Assembly: GCA_014879535.1 (NCBI GenBank)
Contig: JACSRX010000042.1
Coordinates: forward strand, 1 to 64,000
Direction of reading: 5' to 3'
DNA from: Chthoniobacterales bacterium
Lineage (GTDB): Bacteria; Verrucomicrobiota; Verrucomicrobiia; Chthoniobacterales; JACTMZ01
DNA length: 64,000 bases
Below the pieces are notes generated by a model, which was not told where the DNA came from, ran no database searches, and saw only the letters and a program-made list of their open reading frames with translations. The position numbers and the translations under genes are program-made. Within the stretch, counting starts at the first letter, position 1; each line of letters begins with the position of its first letter. Shown here piece by piece: positions 31,717 through 39,988 of this stretch.

Positions 31717-33726
31717 GTGAACCAGTCTCCTGATAATGCCATCCAAGCCCGTGCGACTCCTGCGGCTTATTACTCTGCTGAGGTGGCCGACCTTCTCGTT
31801 GCTTCGCCCGGTTCAATTCTTGGAACAATGGCTTCCAACGGCCAGTTCCCGCTGACAATAGAGCAACGCGACGCGTGGGAGGTGCAGATCGCTATTTTGC
31901 AGAAGAGCTTGTCGGGTATAGTCGGGAGAGTCTTTCTGGAGTTTGACGTTCCGCGAATCGGAAGCCGTATCGACGCCGTTCTTGTGACACCCAGCGTGAT
32001 TTGCCCTATCGAGTTTAAGGTGGGCGAAGCGAGTCATCAGCGCGCGCATATCAATCAAGCGTGGGACTACGCCCTCGATCTGAAGAATTTCCATCGAGCC
32101 AGCCATCGCGCGCCGATCGTTCCCATTCTCGTGGCCACGGAATCCGCTCATTTCGACGAAGCTTTGACCGAACCTCACGCGGATGGCGTCCACCCTCCAG
32201 TCCGTGCCAATTCTCGGTCTCTGCGCCAAATCCTAGACCTTGCCCTGAGTAAGTATGCTCATTCAGTGGTCGAGGCAAATACATGGAGTCGTGCACCTTA
32301 TCAGCCGACGCCGACCATCATCGAAGCAGCACAAAGCCTCTACTCCCGCCATTCCGTGGATGCTATTGCGCGTCACGACGCCGGCGCGCGCAACCTCAGC
32401 ATCACCTCCGCTCGGGTCGAGCAGCTCATCAACGAGGCTGCACGCGAGAAGCGCAAGCTCATCATCTTCGTTACCGGAGTTCCGGGTGCCGGCAAGACGC
32501 TGGTTGGCCTAAATGTGGCGACTCAGAAACGCGAATCGTCCTCGACCCATGCTGTTTTTCTTTCTGGCAATGGCCCGCTCGTGGAAGTCCTGCGCGAGGC
32601 CCTCACTCGTGACGAAGTCGCTCGACTGGCCCAACAAGCCAAAAAGCCACGAAAGGGGGCCGTGAAGCAAAAGGTGAAAGCTTTTATTCAGCTCGTGCAT
32701 CACTTTCGTGACGACGGCCTCCGCGATCTTACTGCTCCTCCTGCGGATCGCGTTGTCATCTTCGACGAAGCCCAGCGTGCTTGGGATAGGACTGCGACCG
32801 CCAACTTCATGGCTCGCAAGAAAAAGCGTCCCGGCTTCTCTCAGTCTGAACCCGAATTCCTCATTTCCTGTATGGACCGCCATCGCGATTGGTCCGTGAT
32901 CATTTGCCTAGTTGGTGGTGGTCAGGAGATCAATCGCGGCGAAGCTGGAATCTCCGCATGGCTCGATGCTGTCCGCGAAAGTTTCCCTGATTGGCACGTC
33001 TACGTCTCCCCTGATTTGACCGACTCCGAGTATGCTGCTGGTCACGCCCTCGAACGCTTGCATGGTGTAGCCAACATTCAGACAGATAGCGCTCTGCATC
33101 TCTCTGTGTCCATGCGCTCCTTCCGAGCAGAGAACGTTTCTAAATTTGTCAAAGCTGTCCTCGACTGCGAACAGGGTGAAGCATCCCGTATTCTGCAGGA
33201 AGTGCAGAGCCGCTACCCAATCGTTGTGACCCGCGATCTCGCCGCCGCCAAGGAGTGGATCCGATCCCAAGCGCGCGGCTCCGAACGGTTTGGTATTGTT
33301 GCTTCTTCCTCCGCCCAGCGGTTGAAGCCTCACGCCATCGATATTCGGGTTGACGTCAATCCGATCCACTGGTTTCTCAACGACGCCTCCGACACGCGTT
33401 CGAGTTTTTACATGGAAGACGTCGCCACAGAGTTTCAGGTGCAGGGGCTCGAACTCGACTGGGCCTGCGTTACTTGGGACGCTGACTTGCGCCATGTTGG
33501 AGGCGAATGGAACTACCACAACTTTCGCGGCAGTCGCTGGCAAAGCGTAAACAAACCTAACGCACAGCAATACCTCCTAAACGCTTACCGAGTGCTACTC
33601 ACTCGGGCCCGGCAAGGCATGGCCATCTTTGTTCCTACTGGTGACGAGCGAGATCCCACGCGATCGCCGGCTTACTACGATAGCACCTACGAATATCTCC
33701 GCACTGTTGGTGTGCCGGCGCTCTAG
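31717..33726 (+). CDS. DUF2075 (Schlafen group 3-like) helicase with N-terminal nuclease-like domain
   Basis: The 669-residue protein has a superfamily 1-like ATPase: Walker A GVPGAGKTLVGLN (about residues 254-266) and Walker B VVIFDEAQRAW (about 345). The C-terminal helicase motifs include FQVQGLELDWACV and YLLNAYRVLLTRARQGMAIFVP. The N-terminal part has GSRIDAVLVTPSVICPIEFKVG, a D...ExK pattern of restriction-type nucleases. DUF2075 proteins are often found near restriction-modification and other defence genes. The start is a GTG. Base composition is more A/T-rich than the flanking chromosome, which suggests horizontal acquisition. Confidence 0.8.
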   Translation: MNQSPDNAIQARATPAAYYSAEVADLLVASPGSILGTMASNGQFPLTIEQRDAWEVQIAILQKSLSGIVGRVFLEFDVPRIGSRIDAVLVTPSVICPIEFKVGEASHQRAHINQAWDYALDLKNFHRASHRAPIVPILVATESAHFDEALTEPHADGVHPPVRANSRSLRQILDLALSKYAHSVVEANTWSRAPYQPTPTIIEAAQSLYSRHSVDAIARHDAGARNLSITSARVEQLINEAAREKRKLIIFVTGVPGAGKTLVGLNVATQKRESSSTHAVFLSGNGPLVEVLREALTRDEVARLAQQAKKPRKGAVKQKVKAFIQLVHHFRDDGLRDLTAPPADRVVIFDEAQRAWDRTATANFMARKKKRPGFSQSEPEFLISCMDRHRDWSVIICLVGGGQEINRGEAGISAWLDAVRESFPDWHVYVSPDLTDSEYAAGHALERLHGVANIQTDSALHLSVSMRSFRAENVSKFVKAVLDCEQGEASRILQEVQSRYPIVVTRDLAAAKEWIRSQARGSERFGIVASSSAQRLKPHAIDIRVDVNPIHWFLNDASDTRSSFYMEDVATEFQVQGLELDWACVTWDADLRHVGGEWNYHNFRGSRWQSVNKPNAQQYLLNAYRVLLTRARQGMAIFVPTGDERDPTRSPAYYDSTYEYLRTVGVPAL

Positions 33727-33802
33727 CAGAAAACAAGCCCGTGGTTGCAACGGAAGTGATGGCTTGCCGACATAAGCCGTCCTGGCCAGGTGTAGTGGCA
33801 TT

Positions 33803-34105
33803 ATGAGTCATCGAACTCCTCAGAAATCGCAGGATGGCTTTTGCATTCTTATCGACACCCTCTGCGAGGGACCAGTGCCGATAATTCGTATTGATGATCG
33901 CTATCTTGTTTTTGACACCGAGTTGGAGGCCCAGAAGGAAATCGCCGATGATCTGATGACTCGGCTCCAACAGTTCATGGATGGCGAGAGAGACTTCGAT
34001 GATGCGATGACCGTGGAGGAATACATTGTGCCGGTGACGGTTCACCCCGATGGCGTAATTGTCGACGAGGCAGGCAATCGTTTTGACCCGAAGGTTGATT
34101 GGTAG
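33803..34105 (+). CDS. Hypothetical protein, acidic
   Basis: This 100-residue acidic protein (FCILIDTLCEGPVPIIRIDDRYLVFDTELEAQKEIADDLMTRLQQF) has no signal peptide or membrane segment and no recognised family. It follows the DUF2075 gene by 76 bases on the same strand. It resembles small accessory or immunity-type proteins in composition only. Confidence 0.6.
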   Translation: MSHRTPQKSQDGFCILIDTLCEGPVPIIRIDDRYLVFDTELEAQKEIADDLMTRLQQFMDGERDFDDAMTVEEYIVPVTVHPDGVIVDEAGNRFDPKVDW

Positions 34106-34114
34106 GAGGTAGCT

Positions 34115-34507
34115 GTGCTCGCAGACGGCTGTTTCTGGCACGGGCGTCCGACGTGCTACACGCGGCCGAAGACGAACCGTGCGTTCTGGGACAAGAAGCG
34201 TGAGGACAACATGGCCCGCGACCGGCGCGTGAACCGCGAACTCCGCGCCCGCGGTTGGCAGGTGATCCGCATCTGGGAGCATGCGCTGAAGAAATCGCCC
34301 CATGCTTGCATCGCGCGCATCCGCCGGGCGTTGGAGGGGAAGCCAAAGAACTGGAAAACTGAAATGCTGAAAGCTGAGCCGAGTCTGCGAGACGGGCCTG
34401 AGGCAAAGCGGAAACCTGAAAAGCGGAAAGCTGAGTCGAATGTGATCCGGCTGCATGAGCCGCGGGTTTGCGTCGGGAGCGGGGGAGGGGTAGGATTGCA
34501 GGCATGA
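34115..34507 (+). pseudogene. Vsr-type mismatch endonuclease, N-terminally truncated
   Basis: The GTG frame VLADGCFWHGRPTCY...NRAFWDKKREDNMARDRRVNRELRARGWQVIRIWEHAL is the C-terminal two thirds of a very-short-patch-repair endonuclease (DGCFWHG and FW..K...N..RD are diagnostic). The first 60 or so residues, including the catalytic-domain start, are missing. The GTG nevertheless has a good Shine-Dalgarno sequence (TAGGAGGTAGCT). The C-terminal 45 residues are low-complexity (EAKRKPEKRKAES). No DNA cytosine methyltransferase, the usual partner, is nearby. Confidence 0.7.
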
Positions 34508-34680
34508 GCACCGCGGTTCTTGAACTGATGGAGAAGGTCGAGCGTCTCACTCCCGAGGAGCGGGCCGAACTCATGCAGCTTCTTGAGGACATCGAGGACA
34601 ACGCCTTGGCGGACAAAGCGGAGGCGGCTGGTGGTTGGACCTCGCTGGCTGAGCTCAAAAAGGAACTGGGCCGCGCATGA
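34504..34680 (+). CDS. RelB-like antitoxin (addiction module)
   Basis: The 58-residue protein MSTAVLELMEKVERLTPEERAELMQLLEDIEDN is a small acidic helical protein, typical of antitoxins that pair with RelE/ParE toxins. Its stop overlaps the toxin ATG by four bases, and its own start overlaps the Vsr frame. It neutralises the downstream toxin by binding and probably represses the operon. Confidence 0.75.
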   Translation: MSTAVLELMEKVERLTPEERAELMQLLEDIEDNALADKAEAAGGWTSLAELKKELGRA

Positions 34681-34937
34681 CTTGGGAGGTCGTCTTCAGC
34701 GACGCTTCCAAGAAGTTTCTCAAGAAGCTTCGCGATGCGGCGCTGCTCGACCGCCTCCTTGCGGCGACGACCAAACTAGCTTCAGATCCCCGGCCCTCGG
34801 GATGCCGAAAGCTTGCCGGAACGGACGACCGTTACCGCATTCGTGTGGGCAATTACAGGATCATCTATCGGATCGATGACGGGCGAGTGACCGTGTTGGT
34901 GCTGGTGATCGGCCATCGCCGCGAGGTTTATGGGTGA
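34677..34937 (+). CDS. RelE/ParE-type toxin
   Basis: The 86-residue protein TWEVVFSDASKKFLKKL...LAGTDDRYRIRVGNYRIIYRIDDGRVTVLVLVIGHRREVYG has the family core RIRVGNYRIIY...V..IGHR..VY. RelE-type toxins cleave mRNA at the ribosome; ParE-type proteins poison gyrase, and the two cannot be separated safely here. The gene appears complete and is coupled to its antitoxin. Confidence 0.88.
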   Translation: MTWEVVFSDASKKFLKKLRDAALLDRLLAATTKLASDPRPSGCRKLAGTDDRYRIRVGNYRIIYRIDDGRVTVLVLVIGHRREVYG

Positions 34938-34940
34938 TCC

Positions 34941-34973
34941 GCCTACGCTTCCGCCGCGGCGGACGGCTACGGC
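34941..34973. terminator. Hairpin between convergent genes
   Basis: A perfect 14-base palindrome TCCGCCGCGGCGGA sits in a longer imperfect inverted repeat (GCCTACGCT...GGCTACGGC). It lies between the toxin stop and the convergent ABC permease stop, so it may terminate both. It may also be a member of a dispersed repeat family. Confidence 0.45.
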
Positions 34974-35019
34974 GTGACGGGGCCGCCTGACGGGGATGGG
35001 GCCGGCGGGATGGGGCGGG

Positions 35020-35796
35020 TTAAGTCGTCAGCTTGGCTTGGATTTTGCGGGAGGCCCAGAGGCCGAGGACGAGGCTGAAGGCGAGGAGGATGACGATCTG
35101 GGTGAGGACTTCGCCGACGGTCCAGCGGCCCCAGGCGCACATCTGCAGGAGCTTCACGCCGTGGTAGAACGGGGAGATCTGGACGATGACGCCGAGGATG
35201 GGGCGGTCTGCGAGCGGGAAGAAGATGCCGGAGAGGAAGTAGATCGGCGCGATGATGAAGGAATAGACGGTCTGGAATTGGTTGATGTTGCGCACCTTCG
35301 CGGCGGCGAGCAGTCCGATGGCCCCGCACGGCACGGCGAGGAGGCCAGCGATGAACGGAAAGACAAACACGGCCCAGGGATTCGGAAGCAGGCCCATCAC
35401 GAGCAGCACGAGGCCCACGCCGCCGCCCATGAGTCCGGCGCGGATGAACACCCACAGGAATTCGCCGATGACGACTTCGCGCACGCCGATGGGCGTCGTG
35501 AGCATCGCCTTGAAGACGGACTCGAAGGTCATGCGCACGTAAAATCCGTAACTGCATTCGAAGAACGCGGTGAACAGGGCGGTGGTGGCGATCATGCCCG
35601 GCGCGAGGTATTGCGCGTAGCTCAGGCCCTGGATCTGTCCGATGAACGGCGACAGGCCGAAGCCGAGCGCGGTCATCATGAGGGCGGGGTCGGCGAGCGT
35701 GGGCGAAATGTTCGCGAGGAAGTCCTTGCGGTAGACGATCCAGTTGCGCGCGACGACATGCCATGCCAGGCGCAGCGAGGTGAGGAGCTCATTCAT
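35020..35796 (-). CDS. ABC-2 type transporter permease (NodJ-like)
   Basis: This 258-residue membrane protein has six predicted helices. The segment AQYLAPGMIATTALFTAFFECSYGFYVRMTFE matches NodJ/DrrB-type ABC-2 permeases, as does SFIIAPIYFLSGIFFPL. It pairs with the ATPase gene upstream, whose stop lies eight bases inside this gene's start. The exported substrate is unknown. Confidence 0.9.
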   Translation of the reverse strand: MNELLTSLRLAWHVVARNWIVYRKDFLANISPTLADPALMMTALGFGLSPFIGQIQGLSYAQYLAPGMIATTALFTAFFECSYGFYVRMTFESVFKAMLTTPIGVREVVIGEFLWVFIRAGLMGGGVGLVLLVMGLLPNPWAVFVFPFIAGLLAVPCGAIGLLAAAKVRNINQFQTVYSFIIAPIYFLSGIFFPLADRPILGVIVQISPFYHGVKLLQMCAWGRWTVGEVLTQIVILLAFSLVLGLWASRKIQAKLTT

Positions 35797-36748
35797 CGGC
35801 GTCGAGCTCCATGCCGGTGAGTTTGAGATACACGTCCTCGAGGTTCGAGGGACGCAGTTGCAGGGCCGGAAGTCCCGCGTTCTGCTGCAGGACGATAAGG
35901 TCCTCGATGCGCGGCGCGCGCACGCAGCATTGGTGGCCCTGGTGGAAGAGTTGCCAGTCCGGGTCCATCGCCGCGCGCAGATTCCCCTCGCTCCCGGCGG
36001 GGAAGATGCCGACGTAGCCCGGCGCCTCCTTATCGATCAGTCCTTTCGGCGTGCCTGCACCGACGGCGGTGCCGCGGTTGAGGATCACGATGCGGTCGCA
36101 CAGCAATTCGGCCTCGTGCATGTAGTGGGTCGTCACGAGCACGGTCTTCCCGGCCTTGCGGAACGAGAGGACCTTCTCCCAAAGAAGGTGGCGCACGGCA
36201 GGGTCGAGTCCGGTGGTCGGTTCGTCGAGGATGAGCAGGGCGGGATCGGACAGCAGGGCGCGGACGAACGCGAGCCGCCGTTTCATGCCGCCCGAGAGCG
36301 TGCGGATCGTGGCGTCGCGTTTGTGGTCGAGCGACATGTGCTCGAGGAGCTCCGTGATGCGCGGCAGCGCCTCGTCGCGACCGAGTCCGCCAAAGCGCGC
36401 GTAGAGCTGCATGTTCTCGACGACGGTCAACTCCTCATCGAGGGCGTTCTCCTGCGGAACCACGCCGAGGCGGCGTTTGATGGAACGCGAGTCCGCCGCC
36501 GGATCGAATCCGAACACCTCGAGGTCGCCGCCGCTGCGGAGGACGACGCCGTAGAGGCAGCCGATGAATGTTGATTTGCCCGCGCCGTTGGGTCCGAGCA
36601 GGCCGACGCATTCGCCGGGGTGCACTTCCAGGTCGAGTCCCTGCAGCGCCGGGGAGCCGCCGAAGATCTTCGTCACGCCGCGTGCGCGGATGACCGCGTC
36701 CGTTGCGGCGGCGTTTCCGGCGGGTGGAGCGGTGTTCGTCAACGGCAT
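35789..36748 (-). CDS. ABC transporter ATP-binding protein (NodI/DrrA-like)
   Basis: The 319-residue ATPase has Walker A GLLGPNGAGKSTFIG, signature LSGGMKRRLAFVRALL, Walker B ALLILDEPTTGLDP and the switch region VTTHYMHEAE. The long C-terminal extension is typical of the DrrA/NodI group. It overlaps the permease gene. A TAGTAT -10-like element lies about 17 bases upstream of its ATG. Confidence 0.92.
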   Translation of the reverse strand: MPLTNTAPPAGNAAATDAVIRARGVTKIFGGSPALQGLDLEVHPGECVGLLGPNGAGKSTFIGCLYGVVLRSGGDLEVFGFDPAADSRSIKRRLGVVPQENALDEELTVVENMQLYARFGGLGRDEALPRITELLEHMSLDHKRDATIRTLSGGMKRRLAFVRALLSDPALLILDEPTTGLDPAVRHLLWEKVLSFRKAGKTVLVTTHYMHEAELLCDRIVILNRGTAVGAGTPKGLIDKEAPGYVGIFPAGSEGNLRAAMDPDWQLFHQGHQCCVRAPRIEDLIVLQQNAGLPALQLRPSNLEDVYLKLTGMELDADE

Positions 36749-36876
36749 GGCGAGCGTTGTCGCATACTATGCCTGCGACCCCGCGACAACATCTTCCGCG
36801 CTTGCGGCTTTCGTTATTCATGGGCCGGCCGCCAGAGCGGTTTAAGCAACACCGTGGGCATCGACACAGTCGTTTG

Positions 36877-36930
36877 GTAGGGGCGTGTGGCCTCACGCGC
36901 CCGAGGTCGGCTGAGGCCAGCCGACCCTAC
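36877..36930. repeat. REP pair (BIME-like): GTAG-hairpin-hairpin-CTAC
   Basis: Between the ABC ATPase and the APC permease, GTAG is followed by a hairpin (GGGCGTGTG/CACGCGCCC, four-base loop, one G-T pair), then GA, then a second hairpin (GGTCGGCTG/CAGCCGACC, four-base loop) and CTAC. Both stems are nine base pairs. The GTAG head plus hairpin in inverted pairs is the layout of REP elements mobilised by RAYT (TnpA-REP) transposases. No RAYT gene is in the window. Confidence 0.75.
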
Positions 36931-36991
36931 CGCCCGCAGGAAAATGAGCTATGACATTTTCGAATCTGCTTTAGGCTGCGCCGGTCACTCC

Positions 36992-38554
36992 ATGGCCCAT
37001 CCCCTGCGCCGTCAGCTCGGACTCTTCCCGCTTCTGTGCGTTTCGGTGAGCGCCGTCATCGGCTCCGCCTGGCTTTTCGCCGCGATGTATGCCGCGCAGC
37101 TTGCCGGTCCCGCGGCGATCCTCAGCTGGCTGATCAGCATCGGGGCGGCGCTTGTGCTGTCCCTTGTATATGCGGAGCTGGGTGCGGCGTTTCCCGTTGC
37201 CGGGGGCTTGGCGCGGTTCTCCTATTTTTCGCACGGGAACCTTGCGGGGTTTCTGGCGGGCATGGCGTGTTGGCTGGGCTACGTGGCGGTCGCCCCGATC
37301 GAAGTGCAGGCGATGGTGCGGTATCTCTCCGACTTCATTCCGGGTCTTGTGTCCAACACGGACGGCATCCGCTCCCTCGCGCCGCTTGGGATGGCGGTGT
37401 CGGCGTTTCTCCTGCTTTTGATGTCGGCGATCAACCTGCTCGGTGTGAGCTGGCTCGGCGAATCGAACAAAATCCTCACGATCTGGAAGGCGATCATTCC
37501 CGTGCTGATCCCGGTCGCGTTGCTGTCCGTTTCCTTCCACAGCGGGAATTTCAACGATTTCGGCGGGTTTCTTCCCGGCGGGTGGAACGGGGTCTTCGCC
37601 GCGGTGTCCACGGGTGGGACGCTGTTTGCGATGCTCGGATTCCGCACGGCCATCGAACTGGCGGGCGAGGCGAAGAATCCCGCGCGCGACATTCCCCTGG
37701 CGCTCGTGGGGTCCGTGCTCATCACGGGCGCCATCTACATCCTCATCCAGATCGCGTTCCTCGGCGCGTTGCCGGCGCAGAGTCTTGCGCATGGATGGTC
37801 GGGCCTTTCCAGCCATGTCGATACGGGACCGTTCGTGACGCTCGCAGCCGGGGCGGGTTTGTTCTGGCTCGTGAAGCTCATCCTCATCGACACCATCGTC
37901 TCGCCCGGCGGATGCGGGCTCGTCTTCACCGGCGCCGCCGCGCGCCTGCCCTATGCGATGGCGCGCAACGGGCAGCTTCCGCCGGCCTTCACGGTGCTGA
38001 CTCGGCGCGGGGTTCCCGCGCTGGCGATCTTTGTCAACTTTGCGGTCGGGCTTGTGTTCTTTGCGCCCTCGCAGACGTGGCAGTCGATCGTCAGCTTCAT
38101 CAGCTCCATCCAGATCATCTCGCTTGCGTTCGGTCCGCCCTCGCTGATCGCGCTCCGGCGGGCGGCTCCGGATGTCGAGCGTCCGTTCCGCCTGCCCGCG
38201 CCGAGGCTGTTCGCGGCGGTCACCTTCCTCGCGGCGAACCTCATTGTCTATTGGTGCGGATGGCAGACGAACCGCGTGTGTTACGGCCTCCTTGCGATTC
38301 TCGGGATGGTGTTTGTCGTGGTGAAAATGATCCGCTCCCCGCACGAGGACCTCGATCTCGACGGGTTGTTCTGGCTCATCCCCTACGGGGCGGGCATGGC
38401 CGCCATTTCGATGCTCGGGCACTTCGGCGGCGGTTGGGGATGGCTTCCGGTCGGGTGGGATTATGCGCTCCTCGTGGTTGGCAGCCTTGTCGTGCTTGCG
38501 GTCGCGGCGCGCAAACCGCGGCCCCGGTTGCCGGGGAGTGCGAACGCGGGATAG
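36992..38554 (+). CDS. APC-family amino acid permease
   Basis: The protein from MAHPLRRQLGLFPLLCVSVSAVIGSAWLFAAMYAAQ has about 520 residues and 12 hydrophobic segments; an ATG 16 codons upstream (MSYDIFES) is an alternative. The first helix holds the VSAVIGSAWL stretch of the amino acid-polyamine-organocation superfamily, and FRTAIELAGEAKNPARDIPLAL is the conserved helix 6-7 loop. The substrate is likely an amino acid or amine. It stands alone, downstream of the REP pair. Confidence 0.87.
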   Translation: MAHPLRRQLGLFPLLCVSVSAVIGSAWLFAAMYAAQLAGPAAILSWLISIGAALVLSLVYAELGAAFPVAGGLARFSYFSHGNLAGFLAGMACWLGYVAVAPIEVQAMVRYLSDFIPGLVSNTDGIRSLAPLGMAVSAFLLLLMSAINLLGVSWLGESNKILTIWKAIIPVLIPVALLSVSFHSGNFNDFGGFLPGGWNGVFAAVSTGGTLFAMLGFRTAIELAGEAKNPARDIPLALVGSVLITGAIYILIQIAFLGALPAQSLAHGWSGLSSHVDTGPFVTLAAGAGLFWLVKLILIDTIVSPGGCGLVFTGAAARLPYAMARNGQLPPAFTVLTRRGVPALAIFVNFAVGLVFFAPSQTWQSIVSFISSIQIISLAFGPPSLIALRRAAPDVERPFRLPAPRLFAAVTFLAANLIVYWCGWQTNRVCYGLLAILGMVFVVVKMIRSPHEDLDLDGLFWLIPYGAGMAAISMLGHFGGGWGWLPVGWDYALLVVGSLVVLAVAARKPRPRLPGSANAG

Positions 38555-38600
38555 TGCAAATGTTCCCGCCCTACCTTGGGGATGGGACAAGCGGAGCGGC

Positions 38601-39821
38601 TTACAATGCCGGGGGATCCGTCCGCAACCGGGACCACGGAACGTGATGCCGGACGTTGCGGGTGCCTCCCGTGACAGCGAGGAGTTTGTCCGCTCCCCGG
38701 GTCCGGGTTGCCACGGCCATGCCCGGATGCGGTGTGTCCCCGGTGTCGCTCACCGTGAAGTCCTCATGGCTGGTGTCCGTGCCATCCGGACCCGTGATCG
38801 TGATGGGCCCGGAGGTTGCGTCCTCCGGCACGGTGACGGTGAGGTTGTTGCTGCCGACGGCGGTGACGGGAGCCGCGGCCCCGTTGAACCACACCTCGGG
38901 GGAGTCGCCGAAGTTGTAGCCCGAGATGTTCACCGTGGTGCCCGGGGCCCCGAGCACGGGCTCGAAGGTGGTCACGACGGTCGGGGTGTTCGGTCCGCGG
39001 CCCGTATCCACGACATTCTTCAGGTAGGTGGCGACCGACGGATCAATGTCGGTGAGGAAGTCCAGGCCGGTCACCTTCTCGATTTCCTCGATGGAGGTGA
39101 TGTAGTTCTGCCAGGGGCCGAGGCCGGTGTTCACATTGGGCGTGAGGATGGCGATGACCCGTGCGTCCTCGGTGATGCGCTCGTTGGCCGGCGTGGGACT
39201 GGCCGCATCGGGGATCTGGACGACGATTTTCCACAGGGAGGAGGGGATGGCCATTTTGTTGGCAAGCCGTTCCCCGGTGAATTGCGCGGGGCCGGTGATC
39301 ACGAGGACCTCGTCGCCGTTTGCGGCGAGCGAGCGGCTGTAGTTCTCGAAGTTGGACCACACTCGCCGGTTGTTCTGCGAGGCCTGCGGGATGACGTTGC
39401 TCATGCGGAAGGTGCGCCTGTTGTCGTCCCTGCTCGAGCGGCGGTCGGCGGAAGGACACATGTGCCCCCTGTCCCACCCGGGTCCGAAACTCGCGGTTCC
39501 GATTTTGGAGAATTTCGGGGGCAACATCTCCTCCACGGCCCATGCGTCGGTGCGTTTGACCGGGCCGTCGTCGCAGAGCGAATAGCTCCAACTCACCCAG
39601 TTCGCCTGACGTTTGGCGTCATTGTAGGAAATCGCGAACTGGTCGCGCTGGATGAGGTATTTCTTGCGGCTGGCGGGGTCGGCCACGGCTCCATCCGGGT
39701 TGCCCAGCGGCGTCTGGTATTCGATGCCCAGCTTCGCCTGGACCGTGGAGGACAACGCCAACACGCACCAAACGAACAGACCCGCCCAATGTCGGACGCA
39801 CTGCAGACAATTTTTCTTCAT
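38601..39821 (-). CDS. Secreted DNA/RNA non-specific endonuclease, short paralogue
   Basis: The 406-residue protein has a signal peptide (HWAGLFVWCVLALSSTVQA), an NUC-type endonuclease domain with catalytic WDRGHMCPSADR (about residue 120), and one IPT/TIG Ig-like domain (GAPGTTVNISGYNFGDSPEVWFNG). Most positions match the first 380 residues of the giant protein at 41103-47084. After EDFTVS the similarity stops and a basic tail of about 45 residues (TRTRGADKLLAV..RNVRHHVPWSRLRTDPPAL) follows, so this looks like a duplicate truncated after the IPT domain. It probably degrades extracellular nucleic acid. Confidence 0.85.
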   Translation of the reverse strand: MKKNCLQCVRHWAGLFVWCVLALSSTVQAKLGIEYQTPLGNPDGAVADPASRKKYLIQRDQFAISYNDAKRQANWVSWSYSLCDDGPVKRTDAWAVEEMLPPKFSKIGTASFGPGWDRGHMCPSADRRSSRDDNRRTFRMSNVIPQASQNNRRVWSNFENYSRSLAANGDEVLVITGPAQFTGERLANKMAIPSSLWKIVVQIPDAASPTPANERITEDARVIAILTPNVNTGLGPWQNYITSIEEIEKVTGLDFLTDIDPSVATYLKNVVDTGRGPNTPTVVTTFEPVLGAPGTTVNISGYNFGDSPEVWFNGAAAPVTAVGSNNLTVTVPEDATSGPITITGPDGTDTSHEDFTVSDTGDTPHPGMAVATRTRGADKLLAVTGGTRNVRHHVPWSRLRTDPPAL

Positions 39822-39873
39822 TCAAACCAACGGTCCGAGTGCTGAACTCCGAGAAACAACACTGACTTGATAA

Positions 39874-39902
39874 AGAATACCATGCCACCCGCGGGGACGC
39901 AA
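39874..39902 (-). promoter_or_regulatory. Predicted promoter of the short nuclease gene
   Basis: On the minus strand TTGCGT and TATTCT are 17 bases apart, with a leader of about 45 bases. Confidence 0.5.
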
Positions 39903-39988
39903 ACGATAATACGCTCCCGTATTGTGATGTGTGAGGCTTTGGGCAGACCAAGGAGGTCCGGGGCCTTAGCTGTGAACAGAGGGGCGGA

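Noticed and set aside
34941-34973. Mobile-element end or attachment site next to the toxin gene
   Set aside because: Only an imperfect inverted repeat between convergent genes is seen; there is no direct repeat at the other side of the island, so it is listed as a likely terminator.
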